The notes: generated by a model not told the origin, from the sequence alone. Positions 1-7,374 are shown, numbered from the stretch's first letter. The stretch: 43,246 bases of DNA from an uncultured Clostridia bacterium (GCA_945873695.1 CAMCDX010000003.1:1-43246), one strand, 5' to 3'. A program made the numbers and translations.

Positions 1-51
1 AGGTATTGTGAAGGCGTCGAAAAAGTCCGTCGGACTTTTTCGACAGCCTGA
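1..51. repeat. Dispersed palindromic repeat, left copy
   Basis: These 51 bases are repeated without a mismatch, in inverted orientation, at 43195-43245. The core (about 17-45) is a near-perfect palindrome with arms GTCGAAAAAGTCCG and CGGACTTTTTCGAC around one base. On either strand it would form A5-GTCC-GAC-GGAC-T5, the shape of a small bidirectional intrinsic terminator. It sits just after the spoIVA terminator hairpin and has the same orientation relative to the upstream gene as the right copy has to sigG. The window ending at both copies suggests a multi-copy element that broke the assembly; that part is inference. Confidence 0.85.
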
Positions 52-77
52 GGAAGCACCGGATATCCGGTGCTTCC
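52..77 (-). terminator. Hairpin downstream of spoIVA
   Basis: A perfect 26-base palindrome with arms GGAAGCACCGGAT and ATCCGGTGCTTCC lies 11 bases after the spoIVA stop. No T-run follows directly; the sequence passes straight into the palindromic repeat at 1-51, whose own stem carries T5. The two hairpins together probably end the spoIVA transcript. Confidence 0.65.
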
Positions 78-88
78 CGATTTTACAC

Positions 89-1564
89 TTATAAGATAAT
101 GCAGATGAGGCCGCCGCTGCCCTCGTTGATGATGCGTGTCAGGGTCTCCTGAAGCTTTTTCCGGGCGTCCTCCGGCATTCGCTTCAGCTTGGTCTGAAGG
201 TCGTCGCTGACCAACTCATGGAAGCTGCGGCCGAAGATGTTGGACTGCCAGATCTTGCTGGTGTCCCCCTCGAACTCCTGGAGCAGGTAGTTCACCATGT
301 CCTCGGACTGCTTCTCGTTGCCCACGATGGGCGAGACGGCGGTCTCGATATCCGCCCGGATCATGTGGATGCTGGGCGCGCTGGCCTTCAGGCGGACGCC
401 GTACCGGCCACCCTGCTTCATGATCTCCGGCTCCTCCAGCTTCAGCTCATCGATACCGGGTACCACGATGCCATAGCCCGTCTCCCGGACGTCCTTCAGG
501 GCTCCGGCCACTTTGTCGTACTCCGCCTTTACTGCCGCCAGTTTTGTCAACAGACTCATCAGGTCGCCGTCGTCCGCCACCTCGAAGCCGGACTGCTCCG
601 ACAGTGTTCGGTAGAACAGCTCCCGGGGCAGGGTCAGCCGGGCGGAAGCCACACCGGTGCCCAGATCGATGGCGGTGATCTTCGCCTCGCTGATATCCTG
701 GCAGCCTCCCAGGGCGGCGATGACCCCTTCAATCTCCCGGATGTGGTGAAGCTGGGCGGTGCCCTGGCGGATGGCGTCAAACAGGCCGGCTTTGATGGGG
801 TGCTGGTCCGGCAGAGCGTCCACCCAGGGAGGCAGGAACAGATCCAGCTCCTGCATGGGGAACTCATAGAGGACGGCCTTCAAAATGGAGGCCACATCCT
901 CTTCCCCCAGCTCCAGACAGTTCACCGCCATGCAGTTCACCTCGTACCGGGAGGCAATGTCCCTGGCGATGGCTTCCGCCCGGTCACTTTTCGGATCCGC
1001 CGAATTCAGCAGGACGATGAAGGGCTTTCCCAGCTCCTGAAGCTCCCGGATGACCCGCTCCTCCGCCTCCAGGTAGTCCTCCCGGGGGATATCGGCGACG
1101 CTTCCGTCAGTGGTGATGACGATGCCGATGGTGGAGTGCTCGGCGATGACCTTCCGGGTGCCTACCTCCGCCGCCTCAGTCATGGGGATCTCATGGTCAA
1201 ACCAGGGGGTGGTGACCATCCGGGGGGCGTCATCCTCGTATTGGCCGATGGCCCCCTTCACCATATAGCCCACACAGTCGATGAGCCGCACGGAGAAAGC
1301 GGCGCCGCCCTCCAGCTGGATCTGGGCCGCCTCCTCGGGGACGAATTTGGGCTCCGCCGTCATAATGGTCCGGCCGGAGCCGCTCTGGGGCAGCTCATCC
1401 CGGGCCCGCTCTTTCCGATAGACGTTCTCAATGTTGGGGATCACCTGGGTCTCCATAAACCGTTTGATGAAGGTGGACTTGCCGGTCCGCACCGGCCCTA
1501 CCACACCGATATAGATGTCCCCGGCGGTGCGGGTCGCGATATTCTGATAGATACTGGTATTCAT
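89..1564 (-). CDS. spoIVA: SpoIVA, stage IV sporulation ATPase
   Basis: Spore-coat morphogenetic ATPase of the mother cell. In the family it binds SpoVM on the forespore outer membrane and polymerises with ATP hydrolysis to form the coat basement layer. The 491 residues match the B. subtilis protein (492). An N-terminal GTPase-like domain carries Walker A GPVRTGKS at residues 23-30, and the C-terminal part has the conserved region that anchors to the membrane through SpoVM. The frame runs 32 codons upstream, but ATG 1564 follows GGAGG and AAGGA motifs and matches the family N-terminus (MNTSIYQNIATRT). The gene is divergent from the ABC operon, with a possible SigE promoter upstream. Its partners spoVM and sipL lie about 3-5 kb away. 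Confidence 0.97.
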   Translation of the reverse strand: MNTSIYQNIATRTAGDIYIGVVGPVRTGKSTFIKRFMETQVIPNIENVYRKERARDELPQSGSGRTIMTAEPKFVPEEAAQIQLEGGAAFSVRLIDCVGYMVKGAIGQYEDDAPRMVTTPWFDHEIPMTEAAEVGTRKVIAEHSTIGIVITTDGSVADIPREDYLEAEERVIRELQELGKPFIVLLNSADPKSDRAEAIARDIASRYEVNCMAVNCLELGEEDVASILKAVLYEFPMQELDLFLPPWVDALPDQHPIKAGLFDAIRQGTAQLHHIREIEGVIAALGGCQDISEAKITAIDLGTGVASARLTLPRELFYRTLSEQSGFEVADDGDLMSLLTKLAAVKAEYDKVAGALKDVRETGYGIVVPGIDELKLEEPEIMKQGGRYGVRLKASAPSIHMIRADIETAVSPIVGNEKQSEDMVNYLLQEFEGDTSKIWQSNIFGRSFHELVSDDLQTKLKRMPEDARKKLQETLTRIINEGSGGLICIIL

Positions 1565-1601
1565 ATCATCCCGTCCTTTTTCCCTCCATGATTCTTGTTC
1601 C

Positions 1602-1631
1602 ACTCTATGTCCGGGCACCGCAAAGTATGAA
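1602..1631 (-). promoter_or_regulatory. Candidate SigE-type promoter of spoIVA
   Basis: On the minus strand, TTCATACT (1624-1631) is followed after 14 bases by CATAGAGT (1602-1609), near the SigE -10 consensus CATACAAT. Transcription would start about 30 bases before the spoIVA ATG. SigE control of spoIVA is established in other spore formers; both boxes here are imperfect, so the call is tentative. Confidence 0.35.
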
Positions 1632-1704
1632 CGGCCCGTCTTTCTTTGGGCAAAACCCACAAAATCCGATCTTTCCTTTCTCCGGAATTTGGCCGTTTCC
1701 CACC

Positions 1705-1733
1705 TTTACAGTATTAATTTAGCATGGTAAACT
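1705..1733 (+). promoter_or_regulatory. SigA promoter of the ABC transporter operon
   Basis: TTTACA (1705-1710), a 17-base spacer and TAAACT (1728-1733) form a housekeeping promoter about 50 bases before the binding-protein start. The leader contains a short stem, GAGCGG/CCGCTC at 1750-1766, just before the GGAGG ribosome binding site. Confidence 0.7.
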
Positions 1734-1782
1734 GGTAACGAACTAAAAGGAGCGGGACTTCCGCTCTGATTTGGAGGATGAA

Positions 1783-2616
1783 ATGATGAAAAACATGAAG
1801 AAGATGTTTGCTCTGCTGCTGACGCTGGCCATGGTGCTGGCCCTGGCCGCCTGCGGTGAAAAGGCTGAGGCCCCCGCCGCCAGTAAGGATCCCGCTCCCG
1901 CGGAGGAGCCCGCCAAAACCGTGGTCTACGCCGTGGAGGCCGGCAGCGCCGGCGAGGCGGTGGCCCAGGAGAACGGTTACGAGATCAACTCCGTCGCCGC
2001 TCAGGCCGACGCGCTGATGGAAGTCCAGGCCGGTACCTCTGATGCGGCCATCATCGACTCCCTGATGGCCGGCGCCATGGTGGGCGAAGGCACCAGCTAT
2101 CCCAATCTGAAGGTCACGGACCAGAAGCTGACCGAGGAGCTGTACGGCGTCGGCTGCCGCAAGGGTTCCGATCTGGCCTCTTACATCAACATGGTCTTCG
2201 GTGAGGCCTATACCGACGGCTCTCTGGAGGAGATCGCTACCACCTACGGCGTTCAGGAGGCTCTGCTGGAGCAGCCCGCTTCCGAGTTCACTGCCTCTGA
2301 GGCTGACAGCGATGTGGCCTACATCCAGGACAAGGGCACGCTGATCGTGGGTATCACCGATTTCGCGCCGATGGACTATCAGGATGCCAGCGGTGAGTGG
2401 ATCGGCTTCGACGCCGACATGGCCAAGAAGGTGGCTGACTCCCTGGGCGTGGAGATCGAGTTCATCGTCATCGACTGGGACAGCAAGATTATGGAGCTGG
2501 ACTCCAAGAACATCGACGTGGTGTGGAACGGCATGACTCTGACTGACGCCGTCCTGGAGGCCATGGAGTGCTCCAACGCTTACTGCAACAACGCTCAGGT
2601 GGTCGTGACCAAGTAA
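1783..2616 (+). CDS. Circularly permuted amino-acid-binding lipoprotein (ABC transporter)
   Basis: Extracytoplasmic binding protein of a polar amino-acid ABC importer, 277 residues. The signal peptide ends in lipobox LAAC with the lipidated Cys at residue 24, followed by an Ala/Pro/Glu-rich spacer. The two lobes are in reverse order. Residues about 46-163 are the second lobe of this family: AVEAGSAGE, DAAIIDS, YGVGCRKGSD and the C-terminal helix DGSLEEIATTYG. A linker (about 164-183) leads to residues 184-277, the first lobe: GTLIVGITDFAPMDY, GFDADMAKKVADSLG, IDVVWNGMTLTD, ending at the strand QVVVTK. The frame is intact and nothing like a missing lobe follows. The Arg that usually comes after the TxT motif and holds the ligand carboxylate is absent (TDAVLEAM). 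GGAGG lies 5 bases before ATG 1783; ATG 1786 is equally possible. The ligand is unknown. Confidence 0.88.
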   Translation: MMKNMKKMFALLLTLAMVLALAACGEKAEAPAASKDPAPAEEPAKTVVYAVEAGSAGEAVAQENGYEINSVAAQADALMEVQAGTSDAAIIDSLMAGAMVGEGTSYPNLKVTDQKLTEELYGVGCRKGSDLASYINMVFGEAYTDGSLEEIATTYGVQEALLEQPASEFTASEADSDVAYIQDKGTLIVGITDFAPMDYQDASGEWIGFDADMAKKVADSLGVEIEFIVIDWDSKIMELDSKNIDVVWNGMTLTDAVLEAMECSNAYCNNAQVVVTK

Positions 2617-2641
2617 CCCCCTTCCCCCTGCTATACGATTC

Positions 2642-2678
2642 CCCAAAGGCAGAGAGCGGTCCGCTCTCTGCCTTTGGG
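2642..2678 (+). terminator. Strong intercistronic hairpin between binding protein and permease
   Basis: Perfect 18-base arms (CCCAAAGGCAGAGAGCGG and its complement) surround one central base, followed by only four Ts. It lies inside the operon, so it probably acts as a partial terminator or 3' stabiliser that raises binding-protein output over the membrane genes, a common arrangement in ABC operons. Confidence 0.7.
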
Positions 2679-2713
2679 CGGCTTTTGAAAACGATTCTGG
2701 AGGAGACTCACCT

Positions 2714-3436
2714 ATGTTTTGGACCGTAACCCTGTCGCTGCTCAAGGGTCTTGGCGCCGCTACGCAGCTCTTTTTCCTGACGCTTTTATTCGCCCTGCCC
2801 CTGGGCCTGGTTATCGCCTTTGGCTCCATGAACAAATGGCAGCCCTTCCGCTTTCTGCTCTATGGCCAGGAACATCCCGGTTCCGTGACCAGCTGGCTGG
2901 CCGGCTGGCGGCCCATCAGCTGGATCACCAACGTGGTGGTCTGGATCATCCGGGGCACACCGCTGATGCTCCAGCTCATCATCATCTTCTACGGCCCCGG
3001 CCTGTGGTTTGACAACAACATCTGGGCCTTCAGCAGCGGCCGGATGTTCGCCTGCACGCTGGCCTTCGTCATCAATTACGCCTGCTACTTCTCTGTCATT
3101 TACCGGGGCGGCATCGAGGGCGTCCCCGTGGGCCAGCGGGAGGCCGGTGAGGTCCTGGGCATGACCCGGCGGCAGATCTTTTTCAAGATCACGCTGCTGC
3201 AGATGGTCAAACGTGTGGTTCCCCCCATGTCCAATGAGATCATCACCCTGGTGAAGGACACCTCTCTGGCCCGAATCATCGCCATCACCGAGCTCATCAA
3301 GGCCGGCGAGGCCTTTATGAAATCCGACGGCATCACCTGGCCGCTGTTCTACACGGCGGTGTATTACCTGCTCTTTGTGGGTATCCTGACGATCCTGTTC
3401 AACCGGCTGGAGCGTAAGCTGAGCTATTTCCGTTAA
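2714..3436 (+). CDS. Amino-acid ABC transporter permease (HisM/GlnP family)
   Basis: Integral membrane subunit of the importer, 240 residues. A first membrane segment lies at about residues 5-37, followed by a hydrophilic stretch and the RGTPLMLQL motif typical of polar amino-acid permeases. The EAA loop that docks the ATPase (EAGEVLGMTRRQIFFKITL) lies at about residues 138-156, and a last membrane helix precedes the C-terminus. The loop before RGTPL (about residues 39-70) looks longer than in typical HisM proteins. A GGAGGAG ribosome binding site precedes ATG. The gene follows the binding-protein gene after the 2642-2678 hairpin and is 15 bases ahead of the ATPase. Confidence 0.93.
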   Translation: MFWTVTLSLLKGLGAATQLFFLTLLFALPLGLVIAFGSMNKWQPFRFLLYGQEHPGSVTSWLAGWRPISWITNVVVWIIRGTPLMLQLIIIFYGPGLWFDNNIWAFSSGRMFACTLAFVINYACYFSVIYRGGIEGVPVGQREAGEVLGMTRRQIFFKITLLQMVKRVVPPMSNEIITLVKDTSLARIIAITELIKAGEAFMKSDGITWPLFYTAVYYLLFVGILTILFNRLERKLSYFR

Positions 3437-3451
3437 AGGGAGGGTGCGGAT

Positions 3452-4222
3452 ATGTCTATTTTGGAAGTCAGTCACATTGAAAAGCATTTCGGCGCCACGC
3501 AGGTCCTGACGGATATCAGCTTCTCCCTGGAAAAGGGACAGGCGCTCTCCATCATCGGCTCCTCCGGCAGCGGCAAGACCACCCTGCTGCGGTGCCTGAA
3601 TTTCCTGGAGACGCCGGACCGGGGCACCATCTCCGTCAACGGCACACCTATCTTCGACGCCGCCGACTCCACGACCAAAAGTGAGGCGGAGATCCGCCAA
3701 AAGCGGCTCCACTTCGGTCTGGTGTTCCAGAACTTCAACCTCTTCCCCCAGTACACAGCCCTCCAGAATGTGACGCTTGCCCGGGAGCTGCTGTCCAAGG
3801 AGCAGGGCGGCGGCGAGACGAAGGCGGAGATCGAGACGGCCGGCCGTGAGCTGCTGGCCCAGATGGGTCTGGCGGACCGGGCGGACCACTATCCCCACCA
3901 GTTGTCCGGCGGACAGCAGCAGCGGGTGGCCATCGCCCGGGCCCTGGCTCTGCAGCCGGATATTCTCTGCTTTGATGAGCCCACCTCCGCCCTGGACCCG
4001 GAGTTGACCGGCGAGGTGCTGAAGGTCATCCGCTCTCTGGCGGAGAAAAAGACCACCATGATCATCGTCACCCATGAGATGGCCTTTGCCAGGGATGTGG
4101 CGGACCAGGTGATCTTTATGGACGGCGGCGTCATCGTGGAGCAGGGCGACCCCCACCAGGTCATCGACCATCCCCGGGAGGAGCGGACGAAGCAGTTCCT
4201 CTCCCGGTACGCGGAAAACTGA
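3452..4222 (+). CDS. Amino-acid ABC transporter ATP-binding protein (GlnQ/HisP family)
   Basis: Nucleotide-binding subunit that powers the importer at the cytoplasmic face, 256 residues. Walker A (GSSGSGKTT) lies at about residues 36-44, the Q-loop at FQNFNLFPQ, the ABC signature at LSGGQQQR, Walker B at [12 protein letters not shown] and the switch His at VTHEM. These motifs and the length fit the polar amino-acid subfamily. GGGAGGG precedes ATG. It is the last gene of the three-gene operon and is followed 55 bases later by a clear terminator. Confidence 0.95.
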   Translation: MSILEVSHIEKHFGATQVLTDISFSLEKGQALSIIGSSGSGKTTLLRCLNFLETPDRGTISVNGTPIFDAADSTTKSEAEIRQKRLHFGLVFQNFNLFPQYTALQNVTLARELLSKEQGGGETKAEIETAGRELLAQMGLADRADHYPHQLSGGQQQRVAIARALALQPDILCFDEPTSALDPELTGEVLKVIRSLAEKKTTMIIVTHEMAFARDVADQVIFMDGGVIVEQGDPHQVIDHPREERTKQFLSRYAEN

Positions 4223-4277
4223 GCATATTGTTGTAAAATTCTTTTTGGTCCTTTTTCTTATAAAAAAGCAGAAAAGG

Positions 4278-4316
4278 AAAGCTGCCGCGGGCGCAAAATC
4301 CCGCGGCAGCTTTTTT
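4278..4316 (+). terminator. Intrinsic terminator of the ABC operon
   Basis: Arms AAAGCTGCCGCGGG and CCCGCGGCAGCTTT enclose an 8-base loop, and the run T6 at 4311-4316 completes a strong rho-independent terminator for the plus strand. Confidence 0.92.
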
Positions 4317-4325
4317 ACCTTTGAT

Positions 4326-4450
4326 CAGAATCCTGACCGCAGGTCCATGACCTGAATCCTGACCAAGAACCTGTGACCATAACCATTACCATAACCATTA
4401 CCTTTACCTTAACCGAAGAATCCTGCTCTTCAACCAGAATCCTCCTCAGT
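4326..4450. repeat. Degenerate short repeats in a convergent intergenic gap
   Basis: Between the ABC terminator and the sipL stop, seven successive hexamers of the form NNNACC (4373-4414; ATAACC-ATTACC occurs twice) lie among four copies of AATCCT; GAATCCTGACC recurs at 4328 and 4354. The resulting frames (alternating Thr/Ile on +, Met/Val on -) lack a convincing start and ribosome binding site. I see no gene in 4317-4544. Confidence 0.6.
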
Positions 4451-4544
4451 GCAGTCTCCGAACCGGCCGGGACGTGAAATTTTCAGAACGGCATACAAAA
4501 ACGTGCAACTTTCGGCGCCTTTCCGGGCAATGGTGAGAAGCCCC

Positions 4545-6083
4545 TCAGGCCCGCTTCCGGGGGATCAGCAGCAGATGGTCCCGGGGGATGTCTCCTTCCT
4601 CTTCCAGCTGATTGGCCGCCAGGATGGCGGGAATGGTGGTGTTGTACTGCTTCGCCAGGTCCCAGGCGCTCTCCTGCCGGCCCATGCAGCGCAGCACCAG
4701 ACTGGGGGCGCCGGCTTGCTCCTTGGGGCTATCCGGGTCCAGCTTGGCGGAGGTGATGCACACCCGCTTCACCCGGCTGGCAGCCTCCACCCGGAAGTCC
4801 ACCGGGAATCGGACCTCGATGCCCCGGTCCCCCAGGGCGGCCTGGACCTCCTCGGGACAGACGGCCCAGGCCGTCACCCGGCAGTCCTCCGGCAGCTCCA
4901 GCTGGGTCCGGACCTCCACGCACCGCTCGGCCACCAGGGGCACGCCCCCCTCGTCCAGATACAGCACCCGGACGGAGGCGCCGGTCCGCAGCACTGTCAT
5001 CTCTCCCTCCCGGCTGACGGACACCGGGGCGCAGGACACCGACTGGCTGAGGATGGACTCCGCCACCACGCCGATCTCCAGCACCTCCCGCACCGTCTGC
5101 CGCCGGGTCATGGGTTCCCAGAAGCCGGTGAGGGCCAGGGGCGATGCCTCGTAGGTCACGTCGTAGGCTGTGGAGTACAGGTCCTGGAGCAGCGTCAGCT
5201 CCTGTTCCTGCCGCAGCATGGCCGTGGCGTGACAGTAGATCGTCACCGCGATCTGGCGGCCCTCCGGGTCATCGCCGTCGATCTGGAAGTCGGACCCGGT
5301 GAGCTGCAGCCGCACCGAGGCTCCGACCCCCTCGGCAGCCCCTTCTGTCTCCATGATCTGGGAGAAGGGCAGCTCCCCGGAGGTGGAACAGCAGCGACCG
5401 TCCGCCGTACGGTATAGCAGCCCCACTGTGAACACGCCCTTGAACACCAGCTTGCTGCCCACCACCTTCGCCTCCGTCACGGAGGCCGTCACCCGGCTGG
5501 TCAGCAACTCGGCGGCTCCCTCCCGGCCCGGGGAGAATTTCAGATCCTCCGTAAAGGTAAAGTCCTTTTCAGTAATGTGGGTCAGCAGGACCGCGTGCTG
5601 CTGCTCCCGCCGCTTCTGGATGCGGAGCCGGTCCTCCCCCTCCACATCGGTGCAGACCTGGAGCGGCAGCCGCCGGTACCCGGTGAGCCGGGTCACCAGC
5701 TTGCAGTGGGTGAAGACCTTCCGGGGATTCAGCATCCGGGTCTCCAACAGCTCGGCACAGGTCTCCGCCGTCAGAGCGGCGCAGTCGCCCATGCTCCGCC
5801 CATCGCTCTCCACGGTGAAGGGAATGGCGAATTCCAGGGTGCGGACGCCGCCCTCTCCTTCCGGGGTGTACAGCACCGACACCCGGACAGTGCCGGACAG
5901 CTCCGCCCGTCCCTCCCGCAGCTCCCGGCTGTGGAGGCAGACCATCCCCTCGGTGGTGATGATACGGGCGATATCCGGACAGTAGTCCGGCACGATGGTC
6001 TCCGCCGTCTCCTCCTGGGTCAATGTGGTCTCCGCTCCGGTGTCGTAGCCATCGAAGCTGGCCGTTTTCAATTCCAGTTCCAT
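4545..6083 (-). CDS. sipL: SipL, SpoIVA-interacting LysM protein
   Basis: Spore-coat and envelope morphogenesis protein, 512 residues. It has SPOCS/DUF3794 domains through most of its length and a C-terminal LysM domain at about residues 467-512 (ESAWDLAKQYNTTIPAILAA). This architecture and length match Clostridioides difficile SipL, whose LysM domain binds SpoIVA; it fills the place that SpoVID has in Bacillus. The frame extends 42 codons upstream, but ATG 6083 follows AAAGGATGG and gives the family-like start MELELKTASF. spoVM lies 62 bases upstream, and a SigE-like promoter overlaps the spoVM 3' end. A generic DUF3794/LysM coat protein is the alternative, but the neighbours favour SipL. 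Confidence 0.9.
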   Translation of the reverse strand: MELELKTASFDGYDTGAETTLTQEETAETIVPDYCPDIARIITTEGMVCLHSRELREGRAELSGTVRVSVLYTPEGEGGVRTLEFAIPFTVESDGRSMGDCAALTAETCAELLETRMLNPRKVFTHCKLVTRLTGYRRLPLQVCTDVEGEDRLRIQKRREQQHAVLLTHITEKDFTFTEDLKFSPGREGAAELLTSRVTASVTEAKVVGSKLVFKGVFTVGLLYRTADGRCCSTSGELPFSQIMETEGAAEGVGASVRLQLTGSDFQIDGDDPEGRQIAVTIYCHATAMLRQEQELTLLQDLYSTAYDVTYEASPLALTGFWEPMTRRQTVREVLEIGVVAESILSQSVSCAPVSVSREGEMTVLRTGASVRVLYLDEGGVPLVAERCVEVRTQLELPEDCRVTAWAVCPEEVQAALGDRGIEVRFPVDFRVEAASRVKRVCITSAKLDPDSPKEQAGAPSLVLRCMGRQESAWDLAKQYNTTIPAILAANQLEEEGDIPRDHLLLIPRKRA

Positions 6084-6122
6084 GTTTTGCCCATCCTTTC
6101 CCGGCATTTCTGCTCTGATGCC

Positions 6123-6151
6123 ACTGTATGCGATGCCGGGAGCGATTATGT
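6123..6151 (-). promoter_or_regulatory. SigE-type promoter of sipL
   Basis: On the minus strand, ACATAAT (6145-6151), a 14-base spacer and CATACAGT (6123-6130) closely match the SigE pattern; the -10 box fits 7 of 8 bases. The -35 box overlaps the last codons and stop of spoVM. Transcription would begin about 30 bases before the sipL ATG. Confidence 0.65.
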
Positions 6152-6223
6152 ATGGGGGATTCTGAACAGCCGCCGCAGAATGCCCCGCAGGAATCTGGGA
6201 GATCGCCATACCACGATGTTCAT
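6146..6223 (-). CDS. spoVM: SpoVM, amphipathic spore-coat anchor peptide
   Basis: A 25-residue peptide (MNIVVWRSPRFLRGILRRLF plus IPHT-type tail) that lines up with B. subtilis SpoVM (26 residues). Shared features are a hydrophobic N-terminus, the mid-peptide Pro (residue 9), basic residue-FL, G-I-(L/V)-R and a short polar tail. In the family the amphipathic helix recognises the convex forespore membrane and anchors SpoIVA. AAAGGAGG lies 7 bases before ATG, an excellent ribosome binding site. Position after prpC-prkC-rsgA repeats the Bacillus order (prpC-prkC-rsgA-rpe-thiN-spoVM) without rpe and thiN, and sipL follows directly. It is short enough to be missed by ordinary gene finders. Confidence 0.9.
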   Translation of the reverse strand: MNIVVWRSPRFLRGILRRLFRIPHT

Positions 6224-6237
6224 GAGACCGCCTCCTT

Positions 6238-6393
6238 TCACCGCCGACAGCAGGCGCAGCCGCACGCGATCAACAGGAAGGCCACCAAAAACAGCAGCGC
6301 TCCCACCGGGAAGATCGCCGCGATCAGGATACCAGCCCCCAGCGCCACAGCGCAGACGCCCAGGATCCAACAGCCTCCTCCGCGATGAAACAT
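6238..6393 (-). CDS. Small hydrophobic membrane protein upstream of spoVM
   Basis: A 51-residue open frame that I do not recognise. After a short polar start (MFHRGGGC) it is hydrophobic throughout, probably two helices separated at the Phe-Pro near residues 28-29, and ends in a Cys-rich basic tail (ACGCACCRR). Its TGA stop overlaps the ribosome binding site of spoVM, which suggests coupled translation. The start has only an AAAGGGG motif 11 bases upstream, so the start is less certain. A role in sporulation is inferred only from its place with spoVM and sipL. Confidence 0.6.
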   Translation of the reverse strand: MFHRGGGCWILGVCAVALGAGILIAAIFPVGALLFLVAFLLIACGCACCRR

Positions 6394-6449
6394 CCGACCC
6401 ACGCCCCTTTCTCACTACCAGCATATACGACAGGGCTGTCCGGGGTGCG

Positions 6450-6481
6450 AAAAAGCCGCCGGACCTTTCGGCCCTGCGGCT
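6450..6481 (-). terminator. Intrinsic terminator after rsgA
   Basis: Minus-strand stem AGCCGC...GCGGCT with an inner GGCC-GAAA-GGTC hairpin, followed by TTTTT. It starts 6 bases after the rsgA stop and separates the long housekeeping run from the spoVM group. I see no clear promoter between it and 6393. Confidence 0.8.
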
Positions 6482-6486
6482 GGTGC

Positions 6487-7374
6487 TTATTTCTTTTTCT
6501 CCTGCCAATCCTGAAGGGGCTTCAGCTCCTCGTACAGCCGCAGGTAGCTGTCGTGGCGGCTCTTCTGGATGTCGCCCCGGCGGACGGCCTCCAGTACGGC
6601 GCAGCCCTTCTCCTTGGTATGACCGCACCCCACGAACCGGCACTGGTCCAGGTAGGGAGCAAACTCCCGGAAGGTCTCCGGCAGGCGGTGCTTCAGCGCC
6701 AGGTTCAGCTCGTCGGTCTCAAAGGAGCTGAAGCCTGGGGAATCCACCACGTCCGCTCCGCAGTCCAGGTGGTACAGCTCCACGTGCCGGGTGGTGTGGC
6801 GGCCACGGCCCAGGGCGTCGCTGACGGCGCCCACCTTGATCTGAAACTCCGGGTCCAGGGCGTTGAGGATGCTGGATTTTCCCACGCCGGAGTTACCTGT
6901 AAAGGCGGATAGCTTTCCACTAATCAGAGGCTTCAGTTCCTCGATACCCTCTCCTGTCTCAGCGCTGACCCGGAGGGTGGGGAACCCGGCGGCATGGTAA
7001 ATGCTGTAAAGCTCGTCGGCGCTGTCCAGGTCGCACTTGTTCAGCAGGACGATGACCTCACAGCCCTTCAGGGCGGCGATGGCCGCCACCCGGTCGATGA
7101 GATAGGGGTCCGTCCGGGGAATGGCCCCGGAGGCGATGACCACCAGCTGGTCGATATTGGCCACGGCGGGCCGGGCGAAAGCGTTCTTCCGGGGCAGGAT
7201 GGCCTCCACGAAGCCCTCACCGTTCCCCAACTCCCGGACCTCCACCCTGTCCCCTACCAGTGGGGACAGGCCATCCTTGCGGAACTTGCCCCGGGCCCGG
7301 CAGGTCAAAATCTCACTGCCGGTATCCACATAGTAAAAGCCACTGAGGGCCTTTTGGATGCGTCCCTCACTCAT
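6487..7374 (-). CDS. rsgA: Ribosome small subunit GTPase RsgA
   Basis: Circularly permuted GTPase that acts late in 30S maturation, 295 residues. The N-terminal OB fold comes first, then the permuted G motifs: G4 (LNKCD) precedes G1 (GNSGVGKSS) and G3 (DSPGF). A C-terminal zinc site (CRFVGCGH...GCAV) follows. ATG 7374 gives MSEGRIQKALSGFYYV, which lines up with the B. subtilis start; a TTG at 7383 with AGGA upstream is a possible alternative. The start overlaps the prkC end by 8 bases. Like its Bacillus counterpart it follows the kinase-phosphatase pair. Confidence 0.95.
   Translation of the reverse strand: MSEGRIQKALSGFYYVDTGSEILTCRARGKFRKDGLSPLVGDRVEVRELGNGEGFVEAILPRKNAFARPAVANIDQLVVIASGAIPRTDPYLIDRVAAIAALKGCEVIVLLNKCDLDSADELYSIYHAAGFPTLRVSAETGEGIEELKPLISGKLSAFTGNSGVGKSSILNALDPEFQIKVGAVSDALGRGRHTTRHVELYHLDCGADVVDSPGFSSFETDELNLALKHRLPETFREFAPYLDQCRFVGCGHTKEKGCAVLEAVRRGDIQKSRHDSYLRLYEELKPLQDWQEKKK

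Noticed and set aside
4320-4403. Met/Val-repeat frame on - ending near 4320
   Set aside because: No ribosome binding site fits it and it leads only into the terminator; it is the other strand of the same repeat.
4373-4475. Thr/Ile-rich frame on + resembling the thr operon leader peptide
   Set aside because: It has no ribosome binding site or good start and no threonine genes downstream; the pattern follows from the NNNACC repeat.
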